A DNA stretch of 64,000 bases from Pseudeuparius sepicola (lineage: Eukaryota; Arthropoda; Insecta; Coleoptera; Anthribidae): assembly GCA_963920635.1 (NCBI GenBank), contig OY987303.1:42035223-42099222 (forward strand). The letters are read 5' to 3'. The notes beneath the pieces were generated by a model. That model worked only from the letters and a program-made list of their open reading frames with translations. It was not told where the DNA came from and searched no databases. The position numbers and the translations under genes are program-made. Shown here piece after piece: positions 1 to 11,400 of the stretch (positions are counted from its first letter, which is position 1; each line of letters begins with the position of its first letter).

Positions 1-947
1 CAACCTCAATTGTACTAAAAGGTCACAAATGCAAGTTCAATGTCAATCATTTATTTTGTTCTCATCTCAGTCCAGAACATAATGGCATTGTATAATTTAT
101 AATATGTATACTACATTTTGTTATTGGGTATAATAAAAACAATTTTATTATAATAATTATATCGTCCTAACCATACGATATTCGAAATGCTTCTATACTG
201 GGAAAATTTACTCAGATCCCAGTTATTCCGGATACCACAAGAATCTTGCTCGGAGGGTGCTCTTTCCAAGTTATCGAGCCCTAGATATGGGATACACCTG
301 CATTCCTCATGAATTTCTGGACAGTTCTTAACTTATTATTCTCCCAACATCACTTTGTCCGATACGTGTAAACGCCGACTCAAGATGAATATGTAGGTAT
401 AGCTATAGATTATTTGCAGTAGGAACCTTACTTTTGCTTACTCTGTTTCGTCATGTGCATAATTTTGAAATAGCTCCTTTATAAATGATATAATTAAGTC
501 CATATAAATACACCTAGCCGTTAATTAGGTGAAATGGATAGAGCAAAGCACATATTTAGATTGAGAACAGCTTTGTTGGGCTAACTAAACAAAGCGGCCG
601 GTGCAGCGCGGAGAGTCGTTAACGGTTATACTGTAAAGCTTTAAACGTTAACGAGGTCCCGTGTAAGCGAATAGTCGTGTTTACTAATACAACATATCGC
701 CAATTAAGCGTTGCTAATTTGGTAATAGGCATCCGCAAACACAGAATTCAATTAACGTCGGCCCGGCCGGCGAGCCGAGCATACCTTTCCCGACTGGTCC
801 CAACCCTGCCCGCAATGCCTAGGTATACGTGAAATCCAATAAATGGCATTTGAATGGCCGGCAGCCGGCCCGAATCCTATATTCCTTATTAACATTAAAT
901 ATGTCATTACGCTCCGAATACCGCGCAACGATCGTGCCGAGCAGTTG
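1..947. other. No gene recognised; AT-rich noncoding DNA
   Basis: I see no supported gene, RNA or repeat here. A few GC-rich patches occur near 590-650 and 755-820, but no reading frame shows family motifs. Confidence 0.4.
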
Positions 948-1067
948 TTTGTTTATTCGGTCAGCTCAAGCAGAAACAGAAATGTATTATTATATAATAA
1001 TCATTAATATATAATATTATTTATATTTATACATTTCTGTTTCTGCTTGAGCTGATCGAATAAACAA
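948..1067. repeat. Long hairpin with 38-nt arms
   Basis: The arms at 948-985 and 1030-1067 are inverted copies with about one mismatch, around a 44-nt AT-only loop. The arm core is CTCAAGCAGAAACAGAAATG. The fold would be a near-perfect stem of nearly 40 bp. It could be a tiny foldback transposon or a hairpin RNA precursor; sequence alone does not decide. Confidence 0.85.
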
Positions 1068-1072
1068 AACAA

Positions 1073-1092
1073 CAATATATATATATATATAT
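1073..1092. repeat. (TA)n microsatellite
   Basis: A short run of alternating TA follows the hairpin directly. Confidence 0.8.
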
Positions 1093-1209
1093 TTGTTTGC
1101 CCGCATATACAGACCCATTTCGCCATATTCTACCTACAATGTCAAGCCATTTTCGACGATCCCAGACCCGGCTGCGGGTCTGAGAACGTTTTCACCTATA
1201 TTTAGATGA

Positions 1210-1692
1210 AGGGGGTGTAGTGGGGGTGCAGGGGGTGAATTTTCAGCCCTGTCAAAGACCGAAAAGAAAGTAAAAAGAAAAGTTTTAGAGGAAAGTAGCA
1301 GCGACGACTCCAAGAATATTAGATACGACGACAGTGACACTGGAGATGAATTTAGTGGAGAAAATGATGATATTGGTTATGACAGGAATTTGCCAATTAA
1401 AGAAAATTGTTTTGTTCTCGTAAAGTTTGAGACGAAAGAAAAAAACAATTTCCGTCATGCTGTAGGACAGGTTATTGAAATTTTAGAGGACAGTGAAGTA
1501 AGAATAAAATTTATGAAAAAATCTAATAAAACTGATAACTTTAAATATCCAGAAGAAGACGACATAAGCGATGTTAACAAAAATGACATTATGATGCCAC
1601 TTCCAACACCCCAAAGAATGAAAGGATCTAAAAGAGCCCAAGAATTTTATCACTTTCCAATAGATCTTTCCAATATAATTGGTCTTATGTAA
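1210..1692 (+). pseudogene. pogo-like transposase, C-terminal fragment
   Basis: A frame open from a stop at 1207 to TAA at 1690 encodes an acidic Ser/Asp-rich linker followed by a C-terminal domain (from about 1396: ENCFVLVKFETKEK, then GQVIEILEDSEVRIKFM, then DDISDVNKNDIMMPLPTPQR). This FVLVKF domain is the tail of pogo/Tigger-type transposases in insects. The copy at 25.4-27.9 kb has the matching start (DFVLAKFASK) but has lost the rest. The DNA-binding and catalytic domains are absent here, so this is a 5'-truncated relic. The pogo-family call is established knowledge of the family applied to visible motifs; the domestication alternative is unlikely because a transposon end follows at 2.18 kb. 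Confidence 0.65.
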
Positions 1693-1959
1693 TACCTAAC
1701 TAATAAAGTCTTTACAAACTATTTTCTAATTTGTTATATGCTCTTATTTTCGTAATGCTTGGTTTATACAGCTGGTTAATCTTGTACTTTCCCTTTATTT
1801 TTAAAAAATAACGAAAGTTATGGTCTATTTTAAACTTTTATGTCACTGCCACTGCTATTGGTTATTTTTTAAATTTTTGTAAATGATAAAGCAGCTGTAT
1901 GAGATGTAATAAAAATATGTTTTTCTAATAAATAAATTCTGTCCCTTTCAATAGAATAC

Positions 1960-2183
1960 ATGTCCCTTTCATGACGTTCAGATGGCATGAAAGGGACATT
2001 AACGCATTTGACAAAATCTTGCATTACAATCAAAACTAACGAAAAATGTAATGATTTGTTATATTAATCTTCAAAACAAAATATGTACATGTCTATAATT
2101 TCATAAAGTTGCTCGAAAACTTTTTGGTACTTCAAAAAAACATAGTTTTTAAAAAATGTCCCTTTCATGCCCTCTCTCCCCTA
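1960..2183 (+). mobile_element. 3' end of the pogo-like element with TGTCCCTTTCATG repeats
   Basis: A small hairpin (arms 1960-1972 and 1987-1999, ATGTCCCTTTCAT and its inverse) lies in the 3' UTR. The same motif recurs at 2156-2168 and continues as GCCCTCTCTCCCCTA to 2183. That end resembles the CACCTTCCCCTA end of the intact pogo-like element at 27870. I take 2183 as the transposon edge with a TA target. Confidence 0.55.
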
Positions 2184-2600
2184 CATCATGGCCAACGCGC
2201 AAGCCCCGCCCCCGATACTTATTCGTAAACATCGACTGACATTTGGTATTGTTTTCTTGAGGCGAATTTCCAAATTTCCTACCGATTTTGGACTTTGGGG
2301 GCCCAGAGGCCTATCTATTATTCCATTAGTGACTTTTTCAGGTACGGGCGCGCTTTATTTTTATGTAAAATCTCGTAGAATATTTAGAAAAGCCCACTTG
2401 ACACCAACTATGCCTTATACGGCTGTATCTTTTGAATCGTAATAGGTAGACACTTGAAATTTTCACAGAGTGTGTATGGCCGCTATAACAACAAATAATA
2501 AAAGTAAAATAAAGTTAATATAATAGTTTCGATTTTTGTAGACAACAAAGACAATCCCATCGACACGGCTAACTAACTACTATCGAACATTTGTCAAGGA
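2184..2600. other. No gene recognised
   Basis: A 91-codon frame at 2167-2442 starts inside the transposon end and has no family motif. I regard it as chance. Confidence 0.4.
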
Positions 2601-2672
2601 GCGAAGTAGCGCAGTGGAAGCGTGCTGGGCTCATAACACAGAGGTCCGGCGTTCGAAACCACGCTCTGGGGC
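2601..2672 (+). pseudogene. tRNA-Met(CAT)-like pseudogene
   Basis: An A-box-like segment (TAGCGCAGTGG), an anticodon loop CTCATAA (CAT, Met) and a B-box-like TTCGAAACC are in the right order and spacing. The acceptor strands do not pair and the T stem has two mismatches, so a functional tRNA is unlikely. It may be a decayed tRNA or the head of a tRNA-derived SINE. Confidence 0.6.
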
Positions 2673-2740
2673 AAACTTTTTTATTTCTTTTTTTTATTTT
2701 TAGTAAAGTATTTTTTTAAAAATATGTAGTGTTAAATATT

Positions 2741-2791
2741 GTACGGTGGTACGGAACCCTTCGTGTGCGAGTTCGATTCGCACTTGGCCGA
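2741..2791 (+). repeat. Short repeat tail ending in TCGCACTTGGCCGAG
   Basis: The stretch runs from TACGGTGGTACGGAACCC through a small inverted GTGCGA/TCGCAC pair to CACTTGGCCGAG. From memory this resembles a tail shared by abundant lepidopteran repeats. I cannot confirm that without a database search. Confidence 0.4.
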
Positions 2792-3620
2792 GTTATAACT
2801 TTATATACCTACCTACTTGTGTATTGTTATAGATAGTTCCAGTATTTGGCATTGCAGGAGCATGCCTCAGAGACGAGTTACAGAAATTACCATTAAATTA
2901 TATTAACTGTGAAAATTCCCGATAGCAAGACAAACAAACCTCGATCATTATTTGTAATAAGCGGTAAAATTAGAAGTTTTATTTTTGTTGAAATATATCG
3001 CAAAAATACAATCCTTCGTCTCCAGTCTACCAGTCACACTAGATTCTTTATAAGATATTATAACGGAAAATGCTCCGTTCAACCCGTTGGTATAAATACT
3101 TTTAGTAAAATTTCAATTTCTAAAAAAACTGAAAAAGCTGCTCAAATTCTGGAAGGTGAACCAAGTACCAATACCGGAAACTTCACAACAATTCGAAAAA
3201 GAGTTTGATGTGAAGAACCTGAGAGCTTCACAGGCAATGAAGAAAACAAAATTCAAAAAATACTGGAAATGAAGTTTGTCCAGCAGTTACCTGGACTGCG
3301 TCTCGAGCTGCTGAAAACTTCATGCCTCGTGCAACAAATATGCACTTTCTGCACTAGTTACACAAATAACTATTTTTCTAAGTATAATAGAATTGTGTTT
3401 TTCGCATAGCAAAAAGAGAAACTTTTTCAGGGTATATTAAGTGTCTCAAATAAAGTTCGATTATATTATTAGTTTTTTAAATGAAAAGACCAGCTTAAAA
3501 CCAGGATGATGCAGTTTTCTCTGGAGAATTCGAATCTAGCTTCAGAATTTATATACAGGGTGTTCTTGAAAAGTTAAGGACAAAAATACAGGGTGTCTAT
3601 TTAAGAAGGCCACTCTAGAA
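2792..3620. other. No gene recognised
   Basis: A 99-codon frame (2909-3208) has no motif I know and no promoter. Two ACAGGGTG motifs at about 3558 and 3590 are typical ends of foldback elements in this window. Confidence 0.4.
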
Positions 3621-4370
3621 AATCTTGACAAATATGCATTTTTCTCAGAACTTTATTTGAAAAAAAAATGCTTTTTTGGTGAGCTAACTTTGCGTAAAAA
3701 CACAGTTGAAATCCATGGCCTACTTTCCGAGATATTTTTCAAAATCCCGAAAATCGCCGAAATTTCTTCGGCATGTAACTTTTTTGTTTCAAGAGAAAAA
3801 AATTCTTAATGAAATTTGTGGGCAAAACTGATTGCTTTAAACCTAGTTTATCAGAGTTTGGAAAAAACACGGTTTGTTGTGTGCTCTCTTAACACTTAAA
3901 TTTTTTTTATTTATAGCTGTCATGCATACTAGAAAATTTAAAAAATGTGAAAAATGTGCAAGATACCCATACCTCGCAATAAATTTCAAAGATTTACAAT
4001 GTAGCATGTTGGGAAAAATGCCTAAAACATGAAGGTACAGGATTCGAGGCCAGGGGCCACGGCTCGCTACAATAAAATGGGCACATTTTTCGGTGGGTAC
4101 TAGGAGAACACCCATTAAACCGTGGCATTGTTTTAAATTCTGATAAAGTAAGCTTAAAGCAATTAGTTTTGCCCACAAATGACATTGGGGAAAATTTTTC
4201 GGTAACTTTGAAACAAAAAGTTACAAACCGAAGAAATTTCGGCAGTTTTCGGGTTTTTCAAAAATATCTCTGAAAGTAGGCCATGGATCTCAAATGTTAC
4301 ACAAAGTTACCGTATCAAAAAAGCAACCATTTATTTCAAATAAAGTTCTCAGAAAAATAAATGGTAAGAT
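3621..4370. repeat. Foldback (long inverted repeat) element
   Basis: Arms at about 3621-3855 and 4135-4370 are imperfect inverted copies, for example AGGCCATGGATC-like, CGAAGAAATTTCGG-like and TTTGCCCACAAAT segments appear in both. The central loop of about 280 bp is unrelated. No coding capacity; non-autonomous foldback or MITE. Confidence 0.75.
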
Positions 4371-4417
4371 TTATTGGGGGATTTTTTGGACGAAAATTGT
4401 TATTTGTAAAACAGGCT

Positions 4418-4729
4418 TTAATAAATAGAGTATTGTGTATAGGCGCTTGTAAGCCTGCGTGGTTTCAGCACGGCCACAACTGGGCACTCCTCAAGTGGCG
4501 CTCCGAGGTCTGTACTTGAATAAAGGTACACTAAAGTTTTCCCCGTGGGAAACTGAATAAATTTCGACTCATCCTGCTCTTTCATAGAATGTAAAAATAT
4601 GTATAGTAAAGGGTCCGGGTGCAAATCGTCGCCTGCTAACGCCTCTGATCTAGCTTTCTGATAAACAGAAAGATATCTGAGATTTTGCCAATTCTTTGGA
4701 TATTTCTCCATATCTAAGTACACTCGCAA
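4418..4729 (-). CDS. Unrecognised short reading frame (103 codons)
   Basis: An open frame of 103 codons ends in TAG. Its composition looks more protein-like than its neighbours (for example DDLHPDPLLYIFLHSMKE, and KTLVYLYSSTDLG later), but I recognise no domain. It may be an exon or a decayed transposon gene. A second overlapping frame upstream (4650-4892) is not convincing. Confidence 0.25.
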   Translation of the reverse strand: MRVYLDMEKYPKNWQNLRYLSVYQKARSEALAGDDLHPDPLLYIFLHSMKEQDESKFIQFPTGKTLVYLYSSTDLGAPLEECPVVAVLKPRRLTSAYTQYSIY

Positions 4730-5416
4730 AGTAATATACTATTAATTTCACTTGCAATTTATCTCGCATAGAATAAACTAATTTGTAATTTCTACAGGAC
4801 CTTTGCTTACAGTTTACATACTCTACCATGTCCGCATTTTTTTTATTGCTCCTATGGCTCTTGTAAATTAAGAGACACGTTATGTTATGCAACCGTAATT
4901 CGTTTTTTATATAAATGTGTCTTCATTCGGAATTTTCAAAAATATCGCTATTATGGAGAAAACGATTTAAAGCGATTGTACTAGTACAAAAAAGTTGTCT
5001 TCTTTCTTATTCTGCGTCGACAATGTGTAATCTGTTTGATATGCCGTTAAACTACTATTATCTTCATCTGCAACATCACCAGCCAAAACGGATTTAAGTT
5101 AAAGTTATCAACTGTCAAATCTTCGAATTTGACTCTAGCTTCACATTCTAAACCATTATAAGTCGAATGCGAAGTATGTGGTATGCCATCAAAAGAAAAT
5201 TTACCCTTTTGAGCCGAAGTTAACTCTTCAGATTAATATAAGCACATATTGAGCGCTCATGTCTTCTTATTCTTAGGTAGAGCATCAGTCTATTTTTATG
5301 CGTATTGCTCAGAGCACATTTCAGAAAGAATTGAAAACGGTTTCCTAGGTGAACATTTTTTTAGGTCTTCTATGTTACTACCGACAGCCTCCAAGAAAAG
5401 TGCAACTTCTTTAACG
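4730..5416. other. No gene recognised
   Basis: AT-rich DNA between the weak reading frame and the satellite. Nothing supported. Confidence 0.4.
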
Positions 5417-8400
5417 TCGAAACTTTCGAATTCGACCAAATGGCCTTAAGAAAACTTACTCGGCGCGACGAGTTCTCCCCGAAGGTAATTTTTCGCGGAC
5501 AAAATCCAAAAAAAAATCCGAACGGGACTTCGGCACGAGCAGGTATAAGGTGGGCTGGAAGAGTGAAACTTTGGGAAAACTTTCGAATTCGACCAAATGG
5601 GCTTAAGAAAAGTTACTCAGTGCGGCGAGTTCTCCCTGACGGTAATTTTTTGCGGATGAAACACGAATAAAAATCCGAACGGGACTTCGGCACGCGCCGG
5701 TATAAGGTGGGCTGGAAGAATAAAACTTTGGGAAAACATTCGAATTCGACCAATGGCCTTATAAAAAGTTACTCAGCGCGGCGAGTTCTCCTCGAAAGTA
5801 ATTTTTCGCTGACGAAATCCGGGAAAAAATCCGAACGGGACTTCGGCACGCGCCGGTATAAGGTGGGCAGGAAGAATGAAACTTTGGAAAAACTTTCGAA
5901 TTCGACCAACTGGAATTAAGAAAAGTTCCTCAGCGTGGCGAGTTCTCCCCGAAAGTTAATTTTTCGCGGACGAAATCCGAAGAAAGTACGAACGGGACTT
6001 CCGCACGCGTCGGTATAGGGTGGGCTGGAAGAATGAAACTTTGGGAAAACTTTCGAATTCGACCAAATGACCTTAAGAAAAGTTCCTCAGCGCGACGAGT
6101 TCTCCCGAAGGTAATTTTTCGCGGACAAAATCCAAACAAAATCCGAACGGGACTTCGGCACGAGCAGGTATAAGGTGGGCTGGATGAGTGAAACTTTGGG
6201 AAAACTTTCGAATTCGACCAAATGGCCTTAAGAAAAGTTCCTCAGCGCGGCGAGTTCTCCCCGAAGGTAATTTTTCGCGGACGAAATCCGGAAAAAAATC
6301 CAAACAGGACTTCGGCACGCGCCGGTAGGTATAAGGTGGGCTGGAAGAATGAAACTTTGGGAAAACTTTCGAATTCGACCAAATGGCCTTAAGAAAAGTT
6401 CCTCAGCGCGGCGAGTTCTCCCCGAAGGTAATTTTTCGCGGACGAAATCCGGAAAAAAATCCAAACAGGACTTCGGCACGCGCCGGTAGGTATAGGGTGG
6501 GCTGGAAGAATGAAACTTTGGGAAAACTTTCGAATTCGACCAAATGGCCTTAAGAAAAGTTCCTCAGCGCGGCGAGTTCTCCCCGAAGGTAATTTTTCGC
6601 GGACGAAATCCGGAAAAAAATCCAAACAGGACTTCGGCACGCGCCGGTAGGTATAAGGTGGGCTGGAAGAATGAAACTTTGGGAAAACTTTCGAATTCGA
6701 CCAAATGGCCTTAAGAAAAGTTCCTCAGCGCGGCGAGTTCTCCCCGAAGGTAATTTTTCGCGGACGAAATCCGGAAAAAAATCCAAACAGGACTTCGGCA
6801 CGCGCCGGTAGGTATAGGGTGGGCTGGAAGAATGAAACTTTGGGAAAACTTTCGAATTCGACCAAATGGCCTTAAGAAAAGTTCCTCAGCGCGGCGAGTT
6901 CTCCCCGAAGGTAATTTTTCGCGGACGAAATCCGGAAAAAAATCCAAACAGGACTTCGGCACGCGCCGGTAGGTATAAGGTGGGCTGGAAGAATGAAACT
7001 TTGGGAAAACTTTCGAATTCGACCAAATGGCCTTAAGAAAAGTTCCTCAGCGCGGCGAGTTCTCCCCGAAGGTAATTTTTCGCGGACGAAATCCGGAAAA
7101 AAATCCAAACAGGACTTCGGCACGCGCCGGTAGGTATAGGGTGGGCTGGAAGAATGAAACTTTGGGAAAACTTTCGAATTCGACCAAATGGCCTTAAGAA
7201 AAGTTCCTCAGCGCGGCGAGTTCTCCCCGAAGGTAATTTTTCGCGGACGAAATCCGGAAAAAAATCCAAACAGGACTTCGGCACGCGCCGGTAGGTATAG
7301 GGTGGGCTGGAAGAATGAAACTTTGGGAAAACTTTCGAATTCGACCAAATGGCCTTAAGAAAAGTTCCTCAGCGCGGCGAGTTCTCCCCGAAGGTAATTT
7401 TTCGCGGACGAAATCCGGAAAAAAATCCAAACAGGACTTCGGCACGCGCCGGTAGGTATAAGGTGGGCTGGAAGAATGAAACTTTGGGAAAACTTTCGAA
7501 TTCGACCAAATGGCCTTAAGAAAAGTTCCTCAGCGCGGCGAGTTCTCCCCGAAGGTAATTTTTCGCGGACGAAATCCGGAAAAAAATCCAAACAGGACTT
7601 CGGCACGCGCCGGTAGGTATAGGGTGGGCTGGAAGAATGAAACTTTGGGAAAACTTTCGAATTCGACCAAATGGCCTTAAGAAAAGTTCCTCAGCGCGGC
7701 GAGTTCTCCCCGAAGGTAATTTTTCGCGGACGAAATCCGGAAAAAAATCCAAACAGGACTTCGGCACGCGCCGGTAGGTATAAGGTGGGCTGGAAGAATG
7801 AAACTTTGGGAAAACTTTCGAATTCGACCAAATGGCCTTAAGAAAAGTTCCTCAGCGCGGCGAGTTCTCCCCGAAGGTAATTTTTCGCGGACGAAATCCG
7901 GAAAAAAATCCAAACAGGACTTCGGCACGCGCCGGTAGGTATAAGGTGGGCTGGAAGAATGAAACTTTGGGAAAACTTTCGAATTCGACCAAATGGCCTT
8001 AAGAAAAGTTCCTCAGCGCGGCGAGTTCTCCCCGAAGGTAATTTTTCGCGGACGAAATCCGGAAAAAAATCCAAACAGGACTTCGGCACGCGCCGGTAGG
8101 TATAAGGTGGGCTGGAAGAATGAAACTTTGGGAAAACTTTCGAATTCGACCAAATGGCCTTAAGAAAAGTTCCTCAGCGCGGCGAGTTCTCCCCGAAGGT
8201 AATTTTTCGCGGACGAAATCCGGAAAAAAATCCAAACAGGACTTCGGCACGCGCCGGTAGGTATAAGGTGGGCTGGAAGAATGAAACTTTGGGAAAACTT
8301 TCGAATTCGACCAAATGGCCTTAAGAAAAGTTCCTCAGCGCGGCGAGTTCTCCCCGAAGGTAATTTTTCGCGGACGAAATCCGGAAAAAAATCCAAACAG

Positions 8401-11400
8401 GACTTCGGCACGCGCCGGTAGGTATAAGGTGGGCTGGAAGAATGAAACTTTGGGAAAACTTTCGAATTCGACCAAATGGCCTTAAGAAAAGTTCCTCAGC
8501 GCGGCGAGTTCTCCCCGAAGGTAATTTTTCGCGGACGAAATCCGGAAAAAAATCCAAACAGGACTTCGGCACGCGCCGGTAGGTATAAGGTGGGCTGGAA
8601 GAATGAAACTTTGGGAAAACTTTTTAATTCGACCAAATGGCCTTAAGAAAAGTTACTCAGCGCGGCGAGTTCTCCCCGAAGGTACCTAATTTTTCGCGAA
8701 CGAAATCCGAAAAAAAATCCGAACGGGACTTCCGCACGCGCCGGTATAAGGTGAGCTGGAAGATGGAGACTTTGGGAAAACATTCGAATTCGACCAAATG
8801 GCCTTAAGAAAAGTTACTCAGCGCGGCGAGTTCTCCCCGAAGGTAATTTTTCGCGGACGAAATCCGGAAAAAAATCCAAACAGGACTTCGGCACGCGCCG
8901 GTAGGTATAAGGTGGGCTGGAAGAATGAAACTTTGGGAAAACTTTTTAATTCGACCAAATGGCCTTAAGAAAAGTTACTCAGCGCGGCGAGTTCTCCCCG
9001 AAGGTAATTTTTCGCGGACGAAATCCGAAAAAAATCCGAACGGGACTTCCGCACGCGCCGGTATAAGGTGAGCTGGAAGATGGAGACTTTGGGAAAACAT
9101 TCGAATTCGACCAAATGGCCTTAAGAAAAGTTACTCAGCGCGGCGAGTTCTCCCCGAAGGTAATTTTTCGCGGACGAAATCCGGAAAAAAATCTAAACAG
9201 GACTTCGGCACGCGCCGGTAGGTATAAGGTGGGCTGGAAGAATGAAACTTTGGGAAAACTTTCGAATTCGACCAAATGGCCTTAAGAAAAGTTCCTCAGC
9301 GCGGCGAGTTCTCCCCGAAGGTAATTTTTCGCGGACGAAATCCGGAAAAAAATCCAAACAGGACTTCGGCACGCGCCGGTAGGTATAAGGTGGGCTGGAA
9401 GAATGAAACTTTGGGAAAACTTTCGAATTCGACCAAATGGCCTTAAGAAAAGTTCCTCAGCGCGGCGAGTTCTCCCCGAAGGTAATTTTTCGCGGACGAA
9501 ATCCGGAAAAAAATCCAAACAGGACTTCGGCACGCGCCGGTAGGTATAAGGTGGGCTGGAAGAATGAAACTTTGGGAAAACTTTCGAATTCGACCAAATG
9601 GCCTTAAGAAAAGTTCCTCAGCGCGGCGAGTTCTCCCCGAAGGTAATTTTTCGCGGACGAAATCCGGAAAAAAATCCAAACAGGACTTCGGCACGCGCCG
9701 GTAGGTATAGGGTGGGCTGGAAGAATGAAACTTTGGGAAAACTTTCGAATTCGACCAAATGGCCTTAAGAAAAGTTCCTCAGCGCGGCGAGTTCTCCCCG
9801 AAGGTAATTTTTCGCGGACGAAATCCGGAAAAAATCCAAACAGGACTTCGGCACGCGCCGGTAGGTATAAGGTGGGCTGGAAGAATGAAACTTTGGGAAA
9901 ACTTTCGAATTCGACCAAATGGCCTTAAGAAAAGTTCCTCAGCGCGGCGAGTTCTCCCCGAAGGTAATTTTTCGCGGACGAAATCCGGAAAAAAATCCAA
10001 ACAGGACTTCGGCACGCGCCGGTAGGTATAAGGTGGGCTGGAAGAATGAAACTTTGGGAAAACTTTCGAATTCGACCAAATGGCCTTAAGAAAAGTTCCT
10101 CAGCGCGGCGAGTTCTCCCCGAAGGTAATTTTTCGCGGACGAAATCCGGAAAAAAATCCAAACAGGACTTCGGCACGCGCCGGTAGGTATAAGGTGGGCT
10201 GGAAGAATGAAACTTTGGGAAAACTTTCGAATTCGACCAAATGGCCTTAAGAAAAGTTCCTCAGCGCGGCTAGTTCTCCCCGAAGGTAATTTTTCGCGGA
10301 CGAAATCCGGAAAAAAATCCAAACAGGACTTCGGCACGCGCCGGTAGGTATAGGGTGGGCTGGAAGAATGAAACTTTGGGAAAACTTTCGAATTCGACCA
10401 AATGGCCTTAAGAAAAGTTCCTCAGCGCGGCGAGTTCTCCCCGAAGGTAATTTTTCGCGGACGAAATCCGGAAAAAAATCCAAACAGGACTTCGGCACGC
10501 GCCGGTAGGTATAGGGTGGGCTGGAAGAATGAAACTTTGGGAAAACTTTCGAATTCGACCAAATGGCCTTAAGAAAAGTTCCTCAGCGCGGCGAGTTCTC
10601 CCCGAAGGTAATTTTTCGCGGACGAAATCCGGAAAAAAATCCAAACAGGACTTCGGCACGCGCCGGTAGGTATAAGGTGGGCTGGAAGAATGAAACTTTG
10701 GGAAAACTTTCGAATTCGACCAAATGGCCTTAAGAAAAGTTCCTCAGCGCGGCGAGTTCTCCCCGAAGGTAATTTTTCGCGGACGAAATCCGGAAAAAAA
10801 TCCAAACAGGACTTCGGCACGCGCCGGTAGGTATAGGGTGGGCTGGAAGAATGAAACTTTGGGAAAACTTTCGAATTCGACCAAATGGCCTTAAGAAAAG
10901 TTCCTCAGCGCGGCGAGTTCTCCCCGAAGGTAATTTTTCGCGGACGAAATCCGGAAAAAAATCCAAACAGGACTTCGGCACGCGCCGGTAGGTATAGGGT
11001 GGGCTGGAAGAATGAAACTTTGGGAAAACTTTCGAATTCGACCAAATGGCCTTAAGAAAAGTTCCTCAGCGCGGCGAGTTCTCCCCGAAGGTAATTTTTC
11101 GCGGACGAAATCCGGAAAAAAATCCAAACAGGACTTCGGCACGCGCCGGTAGGTATAAGGTGGGCTGGAAGAATGAAACTTTGGGAAAACTTTCGAATTC
11201 GACCAAATGGCCTTAAGAAAAGTTCCTCAGCGCGGCGAGTTCTCCCCGAAGGTAATTTTTCGCGGACGAAATCCGGAAAAAAATCCAAACAGGACTTCGG
11301 CACGCGCCGGTAGGTATAGGGTGGGCTGGAAGAATGAAACTTTGGGAAAACTTTCGAATTCGACCAAATGGCCTTAAGAAAAGTTCCTCAGCGCGGCGAG

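Noticed and set aside
2167..2442. 91-codon frame after the pogo-like fragment
   Set aside because: It begins inside the transposon end and has no homology I recognise.
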